Of a stretch of 64,000 bases of DNA, positions 8,170 through 17,064 are shown one piece after another. The position numbers and the translations under genes were made by a program. How positions within the stretch are numbered: position 1 is the stretch's first letter; each line of letters starts with the position of its first letter. The DNA is from an uncultured Serinicoccus sp. (GTDB lineage Bacteria > Actinomycetota > Actinomycetes > Actinomycetales > Dermatophilaceae): NCBI RefSeq assembly GCF_947500995.1, contig NZ_CANMUA010000001.1:62001-126000 (forward strand). Reading direction: 5' to 3'. Under the pieces are notes generated by a model, which worked only from the letters and a program-made list of their open reading frames with translations, made no database searches and was not told where the DNA came from.

Positions 8170-9812
8170 GCGCGAGCACGGGCACGGTGCGGGACGCGGT
8201 CGACCTGCTCGCCCGGGTGGGCCGGGAGGCCGGGCTGGACGAGCGCGCGGCGCGCGCCGAGGGGCAGGTCATCGCCGCCGCGGTGCTGGAGCAGCCCGGA
8301 CCGAGCAGCGCGCACACGCTGTGGGCCGGCGCGTTCGACCGGCCGGCGAGCGACTTCTTCGGCGCGGTGCCGCGGGGCCGCAGGTATGCCTCCATCCCCA
8401 CGCCGCTGCTCTCGACGCTCGTGGCCGAGCGCAGCCCGCGCGCGCCGGGGTACGCCCAGGCGCTCGCCGACGTCGCCACGGCGGCCTGCGCCCTGCCGGG
8501 GGCGGGCCAGCTGAGCATCGGCAAGGCCACCTCGGTGGGGCGCACCCAGCTGGCGGCCGCCGGGGTGGCGCCGGCGCACGGGGCGGGGACCGCGACCGAG
8601 GGGCTCACCCCACCGGGTGCCGGACCGACGACCCCCGGCACCGGCGCGGGCGCGCTCGACCCGGGTCAGCTGCATACCTGGTCGAGCGAGCTGCTGCGGC
8701 GCGCGCAGGAGCAGTCCGCGCGCCTGGGCGAGCTCCTGGGCCAACCATCCGCGGCGCCCGGTCGTGACCACGGGCAACCATCTGCGACGCCCGGTGGGGA
8801 GGGTGGCCCGGCGGCAGGGGTCCCGGAGCCGGGGCTGGGAGGCGGACAGCTCGAGTCGCAGACCGAGACCGAGACCGAGGACGAGGACGGGTCCGAGACC
8901 GAGGGTGAGACCGAGGCCGAGCCGGAGCGCTCGGTCGAGGAGCTGCTCGCCGAGCTGGACGAGCTCATCGGGCTGGAGCGGGTCAAGGCCGAGATCCACC
9001 GGCAGGTCGCCGTGCTCAAGATGGACGCACGGCGGCAGGAGGCCGGGCTGAAGGTCGCCACGCTGACCCGGCACCTGGTCTTCGTGGGCAACCCGGGCAC
9101 CGGGAAGACGACCGTGGCCCGCCTGGTCGGAGGGATCTACCGCGCGCTGGGCCTGCTCAGCAAGGGCCAGCTCGTCGAGGTGGACCGCAGCGAGCTGGTG
9201 GCCGGCTACCTCGGCCAGACCGCCGCCAAGACGGCCGAGGTGGTGGGCAGCGCCCACGGCGGGGTCATCTTCATCGACGAGGCCTACAGCCTGGGCGGGG
9301 ACCAGTACGGCAAGGAGGCCATCGACACCCTCGTCAAGGAGATGGAGGACCACCGCGAGGACCTCGTGGTCATCGTCGCGGGCTATCCCGACCCGATGGC
9401 CGACTTCATCGCGACGAACCCGGGCCTGGAGAGCCGCTTCCGCACCATCATCGACTTCGCCGACTACACCGACGACGAGCTCTCCGCCATCCTGCAGCAC
9501 CTCGCCGCGCAGATGGACTACGACCTCAGCGGGCGGGCGCTCACCCGGTTCACCGAGATCCTGGCGGCCACCCCGCGGGGCCCGAGCTTCGGCAACGGCC
9601 GGTTCGCCCGCAACCTGCTCGAGGCGGCCATCGGGCGGCACGCCTGGCGGCTGCGCGACGAGGAGGGCGCGTCGGTGGAGGACTTGCGCACGCTCCAGCA
9701 GGAGGACTTCGAGGACCGCGACGCCGTCGACCTCTCCGTCGCGGACGCGACACCGACCGACGACGGACCGACCGACGCCGGGCCGACCGACGACGGGCAG
9801 GACCCGGCGTGA
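8166..9812 (+). CDS. CbbX/SpoVK-type AAA ATPase
   Basis: A 548-residue AAA+ ATPase of the CbbX/SpoVK type. The N-terminal 180 residues are helical and without a recognised domain. Residues 190-255 form a low-complexity linker ending in an acidic Thr/Glu repeat. The ATPase module runs from about 260 to 520: GLERVKAEI start, Walker A GNPGTGKTT (Lys 314), Walker B VIFIDEAYSL (Asp 371, Glu 372) and an RFARNLLE sensor-2 region. Relatives remodel protein complexes; EccA of type VII secretion has the same module. No ESX genes are near, so the client is probably another product of this operon (inference). Confidence 0.88.
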   Translation: MSASTGTVRDAVDLLARVGREAGLDERAARAEGQVIAAAVLEQPGPSSAHTLWAGAFDRPASDFFGAVPRGRRYASIPTPLLSTLVAERSPRAPGYAQALADVATAACALPGAGQLSIGKATSVGRTQLAAAGVAPAHGAGTATEGLTPPGAGPTTPGTGAGALDPGQLHTWSSELLRRAQEQSARLGELLGQPSAAPGRDHGQPSATPGGEGGPAAGVPEPGLGGGQLESQTETETEDEDGSETEGETEAEPERSVEELLAELDELIGLERVKAEIHRQVAVLKMDARRQEAGLKVATLTRHLVFVGNPGTGKTTVARLVGGIYRALGLLSKGQLVEVDRSELVAGYLGQTAAKTAEVVGSAHGGVIFIDEAYSLGGDQYGKEAIDTLVKEMEDHREDLVVIVAGYPDPMADFIATNPGLESRFRTIIDFADYTDDELSAILQHLAAQMDYDLSGRALTRFTEILAATPRGPSFGNGRFARNLLEAAIGRHAWRLRDEEGASVEDLRTLQQEDFEDRDAVDLSVADATPTDDGPTDAGPTDDGQDPA

Positions 9813-11029
9813 GCACCCCGCAGGGCGGGTCTGCGGCCTCCGCCCGACCGGCCCTGACGACGACCCCCGCGGCCACCACATCGACGGCCGCCGCTGCGTC
9901 GGGGAGTCCGCAGACCCCGTCGCAGACCCAGCCCGGGACCGGTCAGCCCGCCGGGCGCGCCCTGACCGCGCGGCAGCAGCGGCGGCGGGACGAGACGTCC
10001 AGCACCCCCCGGCTCCTGCGGCTGGCCCGGGCCGGGGCGGCTGCGGCCGCGCTGCTCACCGGGGTGGTCGCCACCGGGACCTTCTCGACCGACGGGATCA
10101 ATGCCACCCCCAACGTCGTCGCCGACCAGTGGGCGGCCGCCGAGCAGGCAAGGGTCGACATCCCCCGCGCCGACCTGCTCGCCGCCCAGCGGGTCACCGA
10201 CCCGGACGGCGTGGACGAGCAGACGCTGGAGGCCTACGACGAGGTGCTGCGGGCGGCAGCCACCGACCTGAGCCGGATGGGCGACACCGCGGGGGTCGCC
10301 GCCGGCGGCTGGAACGCCTTCGTCACCGGGGTGGAGCGGGCGGCGGCGCAGGAGTCGACCGAGGTGTACGCCGAGGCCTCGCGGGTAGCGCAGGCCTCCG
10401 CCGCCGAGGCCGTGTCGGTCGCGGACGCCCGCGCCGACGACCTGCTCACCGGGTCACGCTCGGTGCTCACCACGGTGGTGGGCACCCTGGGCGTGGTCGT
10501 GCTCGTCGGGATCATGGTCTGGCTGGCACTGCGCACCCGGCGGATCGTCAACCTGCCGCTCGCGGGTGCCGCCCTCATCACCGCCGGCCTCACCTGGCTC
10601 TCGGTGAACCCCGGTGCCCTGCCGCTGGACTACGACCAGTACGTCCAGGACACCCGCGCGTCCACCACCGCGCTCCAGGAGGTCTACCAGGCCCGTACCG
10701 CCCAGGTCGCCGCGGCCGCCGGGGTGGACGTGGAGGCGCCGGAGCAGCAGGTGACCGAGGCCACCCAGGCGCTGGAGCGGCTCGACGACCCCGACCTGGA
10801 GCAGGCGTGGGCCGAGGTCGCCTCCGGGGAGGACCCGGCGGCGACTGCCGACGCCTACGCCCAGGTCGAGAGCGCCCTCGCCGGCCGGGTGACCGACGAC
10901 CTGGCCCGGGTCGACCCCGGTGTCGGCGCTCCGGCGGCCCTCACCGCGGCCGGCGCGCTGCTCCTGGGCATCGTGGCGGCGGGTCTGGCCTGGACGGGCG
11001 TCACCCAGCGGCTGCGGGACTACCGGTGA
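9809..11029 (+). CDS. Four-TM sensor-like membrane protein A
   Basis: A 406-residue membrane protein. The N-terminal 70 residues are Thr/Ala/Pro-rich and end in the basic stretch RQQRRRDE, suggesting a cytoplasmic tail. Likely membrane helices are near 73-92, 219-241, 249-266 and 374-395, leaving two helical extracytoplasmic domains (93-218 and 267-373). This TM-domain-TM-TM-domain-TM plan resembles GlnX, the membrane sensor encoded beside pknG in mycobacteria and corynebacteria, and the gene lies upstream of pknG here. Overlap is 4 bases with the ATPase and with the next gene. No sequence family is recognised; sensor function is inferred from topology and context. Confidence 0.75.
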   Translation: MSTPQGGSAASARPALTTTPAATTSTAAAASGSPQTPSQTQPGTGQPAGRALTARQQRRRDETSSTPRLLRLARAGAAAAALLTGVVATGTFSTDGINATPNVVADQWAAAEQARVDIPRADLLAAQRVTDPDGVDEQTLEAYDEVLRAAATDLSRMGDTAGVAAGGWNAFVTGVERAAAQESTEVYAEASRVAQASAAEAVSVADARADDLLTGSRSVLTTVVGTLGVVVLVGIMVWLALRTRRIVNLPLAGAALITAGLTWLSVNPGALPLDYDQYVQDTRASTTALQEVYQARTAQVAAAAGVDVEAPEQQVTEATQALERLDDPDLEQAWAEVASGEDPAATADAYAQVESALAGRVTDDLARVDPGVGAPAALTAAGALLLGIVAAGLAWTGVTQRLRDYR

Positions 11030-12483
11030 GCGAGGACCGCAGGCGGGGCCCCGAACCGGAGCTCCCGCCGATGACCATCATCGGGGAGGACCTCCCCGAC
11101 GTCGAGGACACCACGGTCGAGGAGCTGCGGGCCCAGCAGGAGCAGCTGGAGCAGGCCCGCCGCGACCTGGCCGACCGTGCCCGCGAGGAGCGGGAGCGCG
11201 CCGAGCAGCAGCTGGCCGCCGAGCGGCGCCGGGCCGAGCGCGAGCTGGCCCGCCGGCAGCGCGAGATCGACGACGCCGAGCGGCGGCTGCTGCGGACCGA
11301 GCGACGCCTGCGCAAGGAGGCGGCCAGCTCCGGTCGGCACGTCGACCTGCCCCGGAGGCCCCGCCGGGCCGCCCGCCGCTCCGACAGCGAGCTCCTCGAC
11401 GCGGCACGGGCCGAGCTGAGCACGAGGGTCCCGCGGCTGGGGCTCGCCGCCACCCTCGCGCTGGGCGCCGGGCTCCTGCTGGCTCTCGGCAGCACGCTGT
11501 CCACGGACCGGGTCGAGCAGGAGCAGACGCAACCGCTCACCGTCCTCGACACCGCCCAGGCCGACCTGCGCGACGCCGTGTCGTCCCTCGACTCCGAGCT
11601 GGTGCGCTACGCGACCGGCGACCCCGTGCCGCCGGACGACGCCGGGCGGCTGCCCAGCGTGACGGCCGCGCTGGAGGTGCTGGGCCGGGAGGGGATCGAC
11701 CCCTACGCCGCCGAGCGACTCTCCGAGGCCGAGCCGGGGTTGTCCGGCGACGCGGTGAGCCCGGTCCGCGCTGCCACCGCCTGGCAGGACACGCGGAGGG
11801 ACATGGCGTCTGCCGTCTCGTCCTGGGACGTGGAGCGCGAGATCGAGGAGCTGCGGCCCGGGTCGGCGCTCGGCACCCTCCTGCTGTGGGCGGGCGCCCT
11901 GGTCCTCGTCGTCGCGGCGGTCGTGCTGCTGCGGGCGGGGGCCAAGGTCGCGAGCGCCTTCTTCGTGCTGGCGGCCCTCTCGACGTCGCTGCTCGTGGTC
12001 CAGGACACCCAGCCGGGGTGGCGGCGGGCGGTGGTGGCCCACGAGGAGGCGAGCGACCGTCCTGCGGGACTTCAGCAGGTCGTCGAGGACGACCTGCGGG
12101 TCGTGGTGGGGCTGCGCTCGTTGGACCCGTGGCAGACCGAGGACGACGAGTACGGCTACTGGAACCAGCACTACGGCCTCGAGGACGGCTCGGACCCGGA
12201 CGGCGCCCTGGCGCAGGCCCGCGCCGACCTGGGCCGGGTCCTCACGGGGGACAGCAGCCAGGAGGAGCAGCGCACGGCCGCCCTCGACCTCGTGGCGGCG
12301 GCCGACGAGGTCCGGGACCCCCTGGAGGCCGACCTGGTCACGGCCCGCGAGGCCGTGGTGGCCGAGTCGACCACCGGTCCCTCAGCCGGGCTGCTGGGTG
12401 CCGGGCTGGGGCTGGCCGTGCTGCTGCCCTTCGCCGGCCTGGGGGCGGAGTCGCTGGCCCGACGCCGGAGGGAGACCCCGTGA
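11026..12483 (+). CDS. Coiled-coil four-TM sensor-like membrane protein B
   Basis: A 485-residue protein. Residues 30-100 form a strongly charged Glu/Arg coiled coil, probably cytoplasmic. Membrane helices are likely near 138-156, 281-303, 307-326 and 452-474, with extracytoplasmic segments 157-280 and 327-451. The layout repeats that of protein A just upstream, so the two may form a hetero-oligomeric sensor. The second outer segment contains an aromatic run DEYGYWNQHYGLEDGSD that could be a binding surface. The GTG start overlaps the previous stop in GTGA. Function is unknown; a signal-input role to the downstream kinase is inferred. Confidence 0.72.
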   Translation: MSEDRRRGPEPELPPMTIIGEDLPDVEDTTVEELRAQQEQLEQARRDLADRAREERERAEQQLAAERRRAERELARRQREIDDAERRLLRTERRLRKEAASSGRHVDLPRRPRRAARRSDSELLDAARAELSTRVPRLGLAATLALGAGLLLALGSTLSTDRVEQEQTQPLTVLDTAQADLRDAVSSLDSELVRYATGDPVPPDDAGRLPSVTAALEVLGREGIDPYAAERLSEAEPGLSGDAVSPVRAATAWQDTRRDMASAVSSWDVEREIEELRPGSALGTLLLWAGALVLVVAAVVLLRAGAKVASAFFVLAALSTSLLVVQDTQPGWRRAVVAHEEASDRPAGLQQVVEDDLRVVVGLRSLDPWQTEDDEYGYWNQHYGLEDGSDPDGALAQARADLGRVLTGDSSQEEQRTAALDLVAAADEVRDPLEADLVTAREAVVAESTTGPSAGLLGAGLGLAVLLPFAGLGAESLARRRRETP

Positions 12484-13616
12484 GCCCCACCCACGCCACC
12501 GCGCCCGCCGCCCCGGGCAGCATCGGGGCGGACGTCCCGGACACCGAGCTGCTGGCCTACCTGGACGCCATGCTGCGGTGGAAGGACCGTCGGCGCAGCG
12601 AGCTGGCCGCCCTCGACGAGGCGGCGCTGGCCGTCGCCGACGCGCACGAACGGGCCGCGGTCACCCCCGACGTCACCCTGTCGATGACCCTCTGGCAGGC
12701 CGTGGCGGACCGGCTCGCGCTCATCCAGGCCACGTGGGACAGCGGCCGGGTGGGCGAGCGGGAGCGACGCCGGATCACCACCCTCGTCTGGGGCAGCCTC
12801 GAGCAGCCGGGCACCCGCGGGGCGCAGTCGCTGGCGGTCTCGCTCCCCGAGGCCTGCCGGCTCTCGGACTCCCTGGCCTCCTCCCTGCGCTCCCGGCTGC
12901 GCCTCGACGGGGCCGACCCCGACCTGCCCGGCCGGTTGCGCGCGCTGCGCCAGCAGGTCGAGCGCATCGCCGACCAGGTCGCGCTCATCCCGGACGCCCG
13001 CTCCGGCTCGGCCGCCGGGGCGCACCGCGAGCTCGACCAGCGGCTCACCGACATCACCGACCGCGCTGCCCGGGGCGCGGACGTCGGAGGCCTGCTGGGC
13101 CCGCTGGAGTCCCAGGCCGCCACGGTGGAGCGTGACCTCATCGTCGCCGCGTCCGCGCGGGCGCACGCCAAGGCCGACCACGCCCAGGCCACCCGCGAGG
13201 TGGCCGAGCTCTCCGCCCGCGGTGAGGCCGTCCGCGCGCTGGCCCACCGCGCCCGCGCCACGGTCACCCCGGCGCCCCGCCTCGGCGTCCCCGACGTCGC
13301 CGCCCTGGGTCCGGTGCCCGGCGACCCGACCGAGCTCACGGCATACCGGGGGCGGCTGGAGCGCGTCGAGCGTGCCCTCACCGTCGCCCAGGGCGAGTAT
13401 GCCGCCGCACTGGAACGAATCGAGGACCTCACCGAGCGCGCGGCCCGGGTCCGGCGGCAGCTGACGCAGTCCTCGGGGGAGCCCGAGCCGGCCATCGAGG
13501 TCCTCGCCGACCAGACCGACGCCCTGCTCGCGACCCGGCCGACCGACCTCACCCGGTTGCAGGCCCTCGTGCAGGCCCAGGAGAGCTTCGCCACCGCGAT
13601 GGGAGGACGACCGTGA
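12480..13616 (+). CDS. Uncharacterised cytoplasmic helical protein
   Basis: A 378-residue protein without signal peptide, membrane helix or recognised domain. The sequence is almost wholly helical, with coiled-coil tendency near residues 130-200 and 280-330 (heptad-like runs of Leu with Arg/Glu). It lies between the second membrane protein and pknG, overlapping each by 4 bases as GTGA, so it should be made in step with both. A scaffold or adaptor linking the sensors to the kinase is possible, but nothing in the sequence proves it. Confidence 0.7.
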   Translation: MSPTHATAPAAPGSIGADVPDTELLAYLDAMLRWKDRRRSELAALDEAALAVADAHERAAVTPDVTLSMTLWQAVADRLALIQATWDSGRVGERERRRITTLVWGSLEQPGTRGAQSLAVSLPEACRLSDSLASSLRSRLRLDGADPDLPGRLRALRQQVERIADQVALIPDARSGSAAGAHRELDQRLTDITDRAARGADVGGLLGPLESQAATVERDLIVAASARAHAKADHAQATREVAELSARGEAVRALAHRARATVTPAPRLGVPDVAALGPVPGDPTELTAYRGRLERVERALTVAQGEYAAALERIEDLTERAARVRRQLTQSSGEPEPAIEVLADQTDALLATRPTDLTRLQALVQAQESFATAMGGRP

Positions 13617-15922
13617 CCGCGTGCCAGGAGCCGGGGTGCACCGGCCGCTACGAGGACGGCTGGTGCAACGTGTGCGGTGCGCCCGAGCCGCGGCAGGCGC
13701 CGATCGAGGCGACCCCGGTGCGCCCGGACCCGGACCCGGTCCGAGCCGCGGGCGCCGCCTCCCCCGCCGCCGGGGCCTCCCGGGCCCCCGGGAGCTCCGG
13801 GAACTCGGGGAGCTCCGCGGCCGCCGACCCCGCGCAGGGGTCGGTCCAGGTGGTCGCCACGCCCGCGCCGGGGCAGACGCAGCAGGCCGTGAGCGCGGCC
13901 CGGGTGCGGCGCCGGCGTGCCGGGGCCGCCGGTCGCCGCTCCCGCCTGGGCCTGGGCCTCACCGACGTGCCGGACGTGCCGGTGACCGACCCGACCGAGA
14001 AGCTCATGGTCGACCCGCGGGTCCCCGAGGACCGGCGCGTCTGCCCGGTCTGCGGCGCCGACGTCGGCCGGGCCGCGGGGCAGGCGGAGGGGCGCCAGCA
14101 GGGCTTCTGCCCGCAGTGCCGCGCCCCCTACTCCTTCACCCCCAAGCTGGGGCCCGGGGAGCTGGTGGCGGGGCAGTACGAGAACGTCGGTGCCCTCGCC
14201 CACGGCGGCATGGGGTGGATCTACCTGGGCCGCGACAAGAACGTCTCGGACCGGTTCGTCGTGCTCAAGGGGCTGCTCAACACCGGTGACGAGGACGCCC
14301 TGGACGCCGCCGTCGCCGAGCAGCAGTTCCTGGCCCAGGTCAAGCACCCGCTCATCGTCGAGATCTACAACACCGTCCAGCACGACGAGGACGCCTACAC
14401 CGTCATGGAGCACGTCGGCGGTCGCTCGCTCAAGCAGCTGCTGCAGGACCGGATGGCGGAGGCGGGCCGCTACGCGCCCTTCCCCGTCGACCAGGCCCTG
14501 GCCTACGTCATCGAGGCGCTGCCGGCGTTCACCCACCTGCACGAGCTCGGGCTGCTCTACTGCGACTTCAAGCCGGACAACCTCATCCACGAGGGCGACG
14601 GCATCAAGCTCATCGACCTGGGCGGGGTGCGCCGGCAGGACGACCTGGAGTCCCCCATCTACGGCACGGTCGGCTACCAGGCCCCCGAGGTGGCCGAGGT
14701 CGGCCCCTCGGTCGCCTCCGACATCTACACCATCGGCCGCACCCTGTGCGTGCTGACCTTTGAGTTCCGCGGCTACCAGAGCGAGTACGTCCACTCCCTG
14801 CCCCCCATGTCCCAGGTCCCGGCCTTCACCGAGCACGACGCCTTCTACCGCGTCGTCGCGCGGTGCTGCGCCCCGGACCCGAACGACCGCTTCCTGTCCG
14901 TGGAGGAGCTGCGCAGCCAGCTCGTCGGGGTGCTGCGCCAGGTCGTGGCGGCCAGCGGGCCGGGCCGGCCCGCCACCCTCTCCGCGCACAGCCCCGCCTT
15001 CGACCCACCGGTCACCACCGGGGAGACCCTGTCGTGGTGGGAGCTGCCCGAGCTGCAGCGGGACGACACCGACCCCATGCTCGACTGGATCTCGGGGCGG
15101 AGCACCAACGACCCGCAGGCGACCTACGAGGCGCTGGGCGCGGCCCCGGAGGACACCCCGGAGGTGTTCCTGGCCCGGGCCCGGGCCGGCATCCGGATGG
15201 GTCAGCGCAGCTGGGTCGAGGAGGCCGTGCGCGGTCTGCTGGCCGAGGACCCGTGGGACTGGCGGGGCTCGTGGATCCGCGGGCTGTGGGCGCTCTCGCA
15301 GGCCGAGGGCGAGCACGTGCGGGAGCGCGCCCAGGAGGCCGGCGGGCACTTCGCCGCGGTGCGGGACGCCCTGCCGGGCGAGATCGCCCCGCGCATGGCG
15401 CTCGCGCTGGCCACCGAGCTGGCCGGCTACGACCAGGCCGCCGAGCTGGACTACGAGCGGGCCTGGCGCACGGACGCGGCCTACGTCGCCCCGGCCGCCT
15501 TCGGCCTGCACCGGGTGCGCATGGCCCGCGGCGACGTCGACGGCGCCATCGCCGCCCTGGACTCGGTGCCGGCGAGCAGCAGGGCCCACCCGCGCGCCCG
15601 GTGGCTGCGGGCCGAGCTGCTGCGTCGTCGAGGAGGTCTCGCGGACCTGCGCGAGTCCATGCACTCGGTCACCCGCCTCACCCTCGACCCGCGCCAGCGG
15701 GCGCAGTTCAACGCGGTCATCTACGAGCAGGCGCTGGACGAGGTGACCCAGCGCGGCCCCCAGCCGGACTGGCGGGTGGGTGAGGTCCCGCTCACCCGCG
15801 ACGCGCTGCAGCGCGCCCTGGAGCGGGAGTACCGCGTCCTCGCCGACTACACCCCCGACCCGCAGGAGCGGGCCGGGCTCATCGACCGCGCCAACGCGGT
15901 CCGCCCCTGGAGCTGGACATGA
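13613..15922 (+). CDS. pknG: PknG-type serine/threonine protein kinase with TPR region
   Basis: A 769-residue soluble kinase with PknG architecture. A short zinc-ribbon-like element (Cys 4, 9, 18, 21) comes first, then a rubredoxin-like pair CPVC (144-147) and CPQC (166-169), the kinase domain (about 185-450) and TPR-like helical repeats to the end. Key residues are Lys 219 (VVLKG), catalytic Asp 318 (YCDFKPDN), Asp 335 (IDLGG in place of DFG) and the GTVGYQAPEV segment, all close to mycobacterial PknG. PknG phosphorylates small FHA proteins such as GarA in response to amino-acid signals sensed by GlnX/GlnH. Here a phosphatase, a VWA protein and an FHA protein follow immediately. Confidence 0.92.
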   Translation: MTACQEPGCTGRYEDGWCNVCGAPEPRQAPIEATPVRPDPDPVRAAGAASPAAGASRAPGSSGNSGSSAAADPAQGSVQVVATPAPGQTQQAVSAARVRRRRAGAAGRRSRLGLGLTDVPDVPVTDPTEKLMVDPRVPEDRRVCPVCGADVGRAAGQAEGRQQGFCPQCRAPYSFTPKLGPGELVAGQYENVGALAHGGMGWIYLGRDKNVSDRFVVLKGLLNTGDEDALDAAVAEQQFLAQVKHPLIVEIYNTVQHDEDAYTVMEHVGGRSLKQLLQDRMAEAGRYAPFPVDQALAYVIEALPAFTHLHELGLLYCDFKPDNLIHEGDGIKLIDLGGVRRQDDLESPIYGTVGYQAPEVAEVGPSVASDIYTIGRTLCVLTFEFRGYQSEYVHSLPPMSQVPAFTEHDAFYRVVARCCAPDPNDRFLSVEELRSQLVGVLRQVVAASGPGRPATLSAHSPAFDPPVTTGETLSWWELPELQRDDTDPMLDWISGRSTNDPQATYEALGAAPEDTPEVFLARARAGIRMGQRSWVEEAVRGLLAEDPWDWRGSWIRGLWALSQAEGEHVRERAQEAGGHFAAVRDALPGEIAPRMALALATELAGYDQAAELDYERAWRTDAAYVAPAAFGLHRVRMARGDVDGAIAALDSVPASSRAHPRARWLRAELLRRRGGLADLRESMHSVTRLTLDPRQRAQFNAVIYEQALDEVTQRGPQPDWRVGEVPLTRDALQRALEREYRVLADYTPDPQERAGLIDRANAVRPWSWT

Positions 15923-17064
15923 GCGACCCGACCACGGCCCCGCTGCCGGACGACCCGACCGCACCGATCCCCGCGCCCGGGTCCGGCCGCACCGAGGCGC
16001 CCGCCCCCGGCGCCGAGCAGCCGGAGGCCGAGCCCGGTGCCGATGCCGCCCAGCCGGAGGCCGCACCCGCCGAGCCCGCTGCGGAGGAGGAGCCGGAGCC
16101 GTTCAGCGACGGGCCGCCGCCGCTGCCGGAGCCGATGCTGGTGCTGGACGGCGCGCTTCCCCCGGCCGCAGCGGCCGCTCCCGAGGTCGACCACGGCACC
16201 TGCACCTCCTGCGGCGGCGGCTTCGACGAGGAGGGGTGGTGCACGCAGTGCGGGGAGCGCCGCCCCGACCCGCGCCACCACGTCACGTCCGCGCCCTCGG
16301 CGTCGGTGGCCGGGGTGTGCGACCGGGGCCGGCGGCACCGCGACAACGAGGACGCGATGGCGCTGTGGGCCGACGACGGCCAGCCCGGTCGGGCCGTGCT
16401 CGTCGTCTGCGACGGGGTGTCCAGCGCCCCCCGCTCCGCCGAGGCCAGCCTGGCGGCCGCCGAGGCCGCGCTCGAGCAGCTGCGCGGCTCCGGTGACCCC
16501 GAGCAGCGGCACGACCGGGCGGCCCGGGCCGCGGCCGACGCCGTGGCCGCGGTGGCCGGTGAGAGCCACCGCGACGCGCCGTCGTGCACCTACGTCAGTG
16601 CCGTGGTCGAGGACGACCGCGCCAGCGTCGCCTCGATCGGGGACAGCCGGGCCTACTGGCTGCCCGACGACGGGGAGCCGCAGCGGCTCACCAGCGACGA
16701 CTCGATGGCCGAGGAGCAGGTGCGCGCCGGCATACCCCGGGCCGAGGCCGAGGCGGGCCCGCTGGCGCACACCATCACCCGCTGGCTGGGGCCGGACTCG
16801 CCCGACCACCGGCCCGGCACCACGGTGCACGACGTCGCCGCGCCCGGCTGGCTGCTGCTCGCCAGCGACGGCCTGTGGAACTACGCCTCCGACCCGGCCG
16901 ACCTCGCCGCCGTGGTCCGCTCGGTCGGCTCCCGGGTCGGCCACTCTCCCGCGCCGCTGGCCCAGGGCCTGGTGGACTGGGCCAACGAGCAGGGCGGCGC
17001 CGACAACATCACGGTCGCCCTCGCCCGCTGCGGGGACGCGAGGCAGGATGGGACCCATGGCTGA
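15919..17064 (+). CDS. PP2C-family protein phosphatase with zinc ribbon
   Basis: A 381-residue PP2C (PPM) metal-dependent phosphatase. The first 90 residues are Pro/Glu/Ala-rich, followed by a zinc ribbon with Cys 95, 98, 108 and 111 resembling that at the N-terminus of the kinase upstream. The catalytic domain runs from about 130: RDNEDA, VVCDGVSS (Asp 165), SIGDSRAYW, LLLASDGLW and ADNITVA hold the metal-binding acidic residues. Expected to remove phosphate from PknG targets, or from the kinase itself. ATG overlaps the pknG stop in ATGA. Confidence 0.9.
   Translation: MSDPTTAPLPDDPTAPIPAPGSGRTEAPAPGAEQPEAEPGADAAQPEAAPAEPAAEEEPEPFSDGPPPLPEPMLVLDGALPPAAAAAPEVDHGTCTSCGGGFDEEGWCTQCGERRPDPRHHVTSAPSASVAGVCDRGRRHRDNEDAMALWADDGQPGRAVLVVCDGVSSAPRSAEASLAAAEAALEQLRGSGDPEQRHDRAARAAADAVAAVAGESHRDAPSCTYVSAVVEDDRASVASIGDSRAYWLPDDGEPQRLTSDDSMAEEQVRAGIPRAEAEAGPLAHTITRWLGPDSPDHRPGTTVHDVAAPGWLLLASDGLWNYASDPADLAAVVRSVGSRVGHSPAPLAQGLVDWANEQGGADNITVALARCGDARQDGTHG

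Noticed and set aside
8740-8800. Near-duplicate of about 24 bases (CAACCATC..GCCCGGT) inside the AAA ATPase gene
   Set aside because: It encodes part of a low-complexity linker (GQPSA.PG repeated) and is adequately explained by simple coding repetition.
12557-16066. A long minus-strand open frame opposite pknG
   Set aside because: Antisense to three well-supported genes with clear domains; composition is shadow-like.
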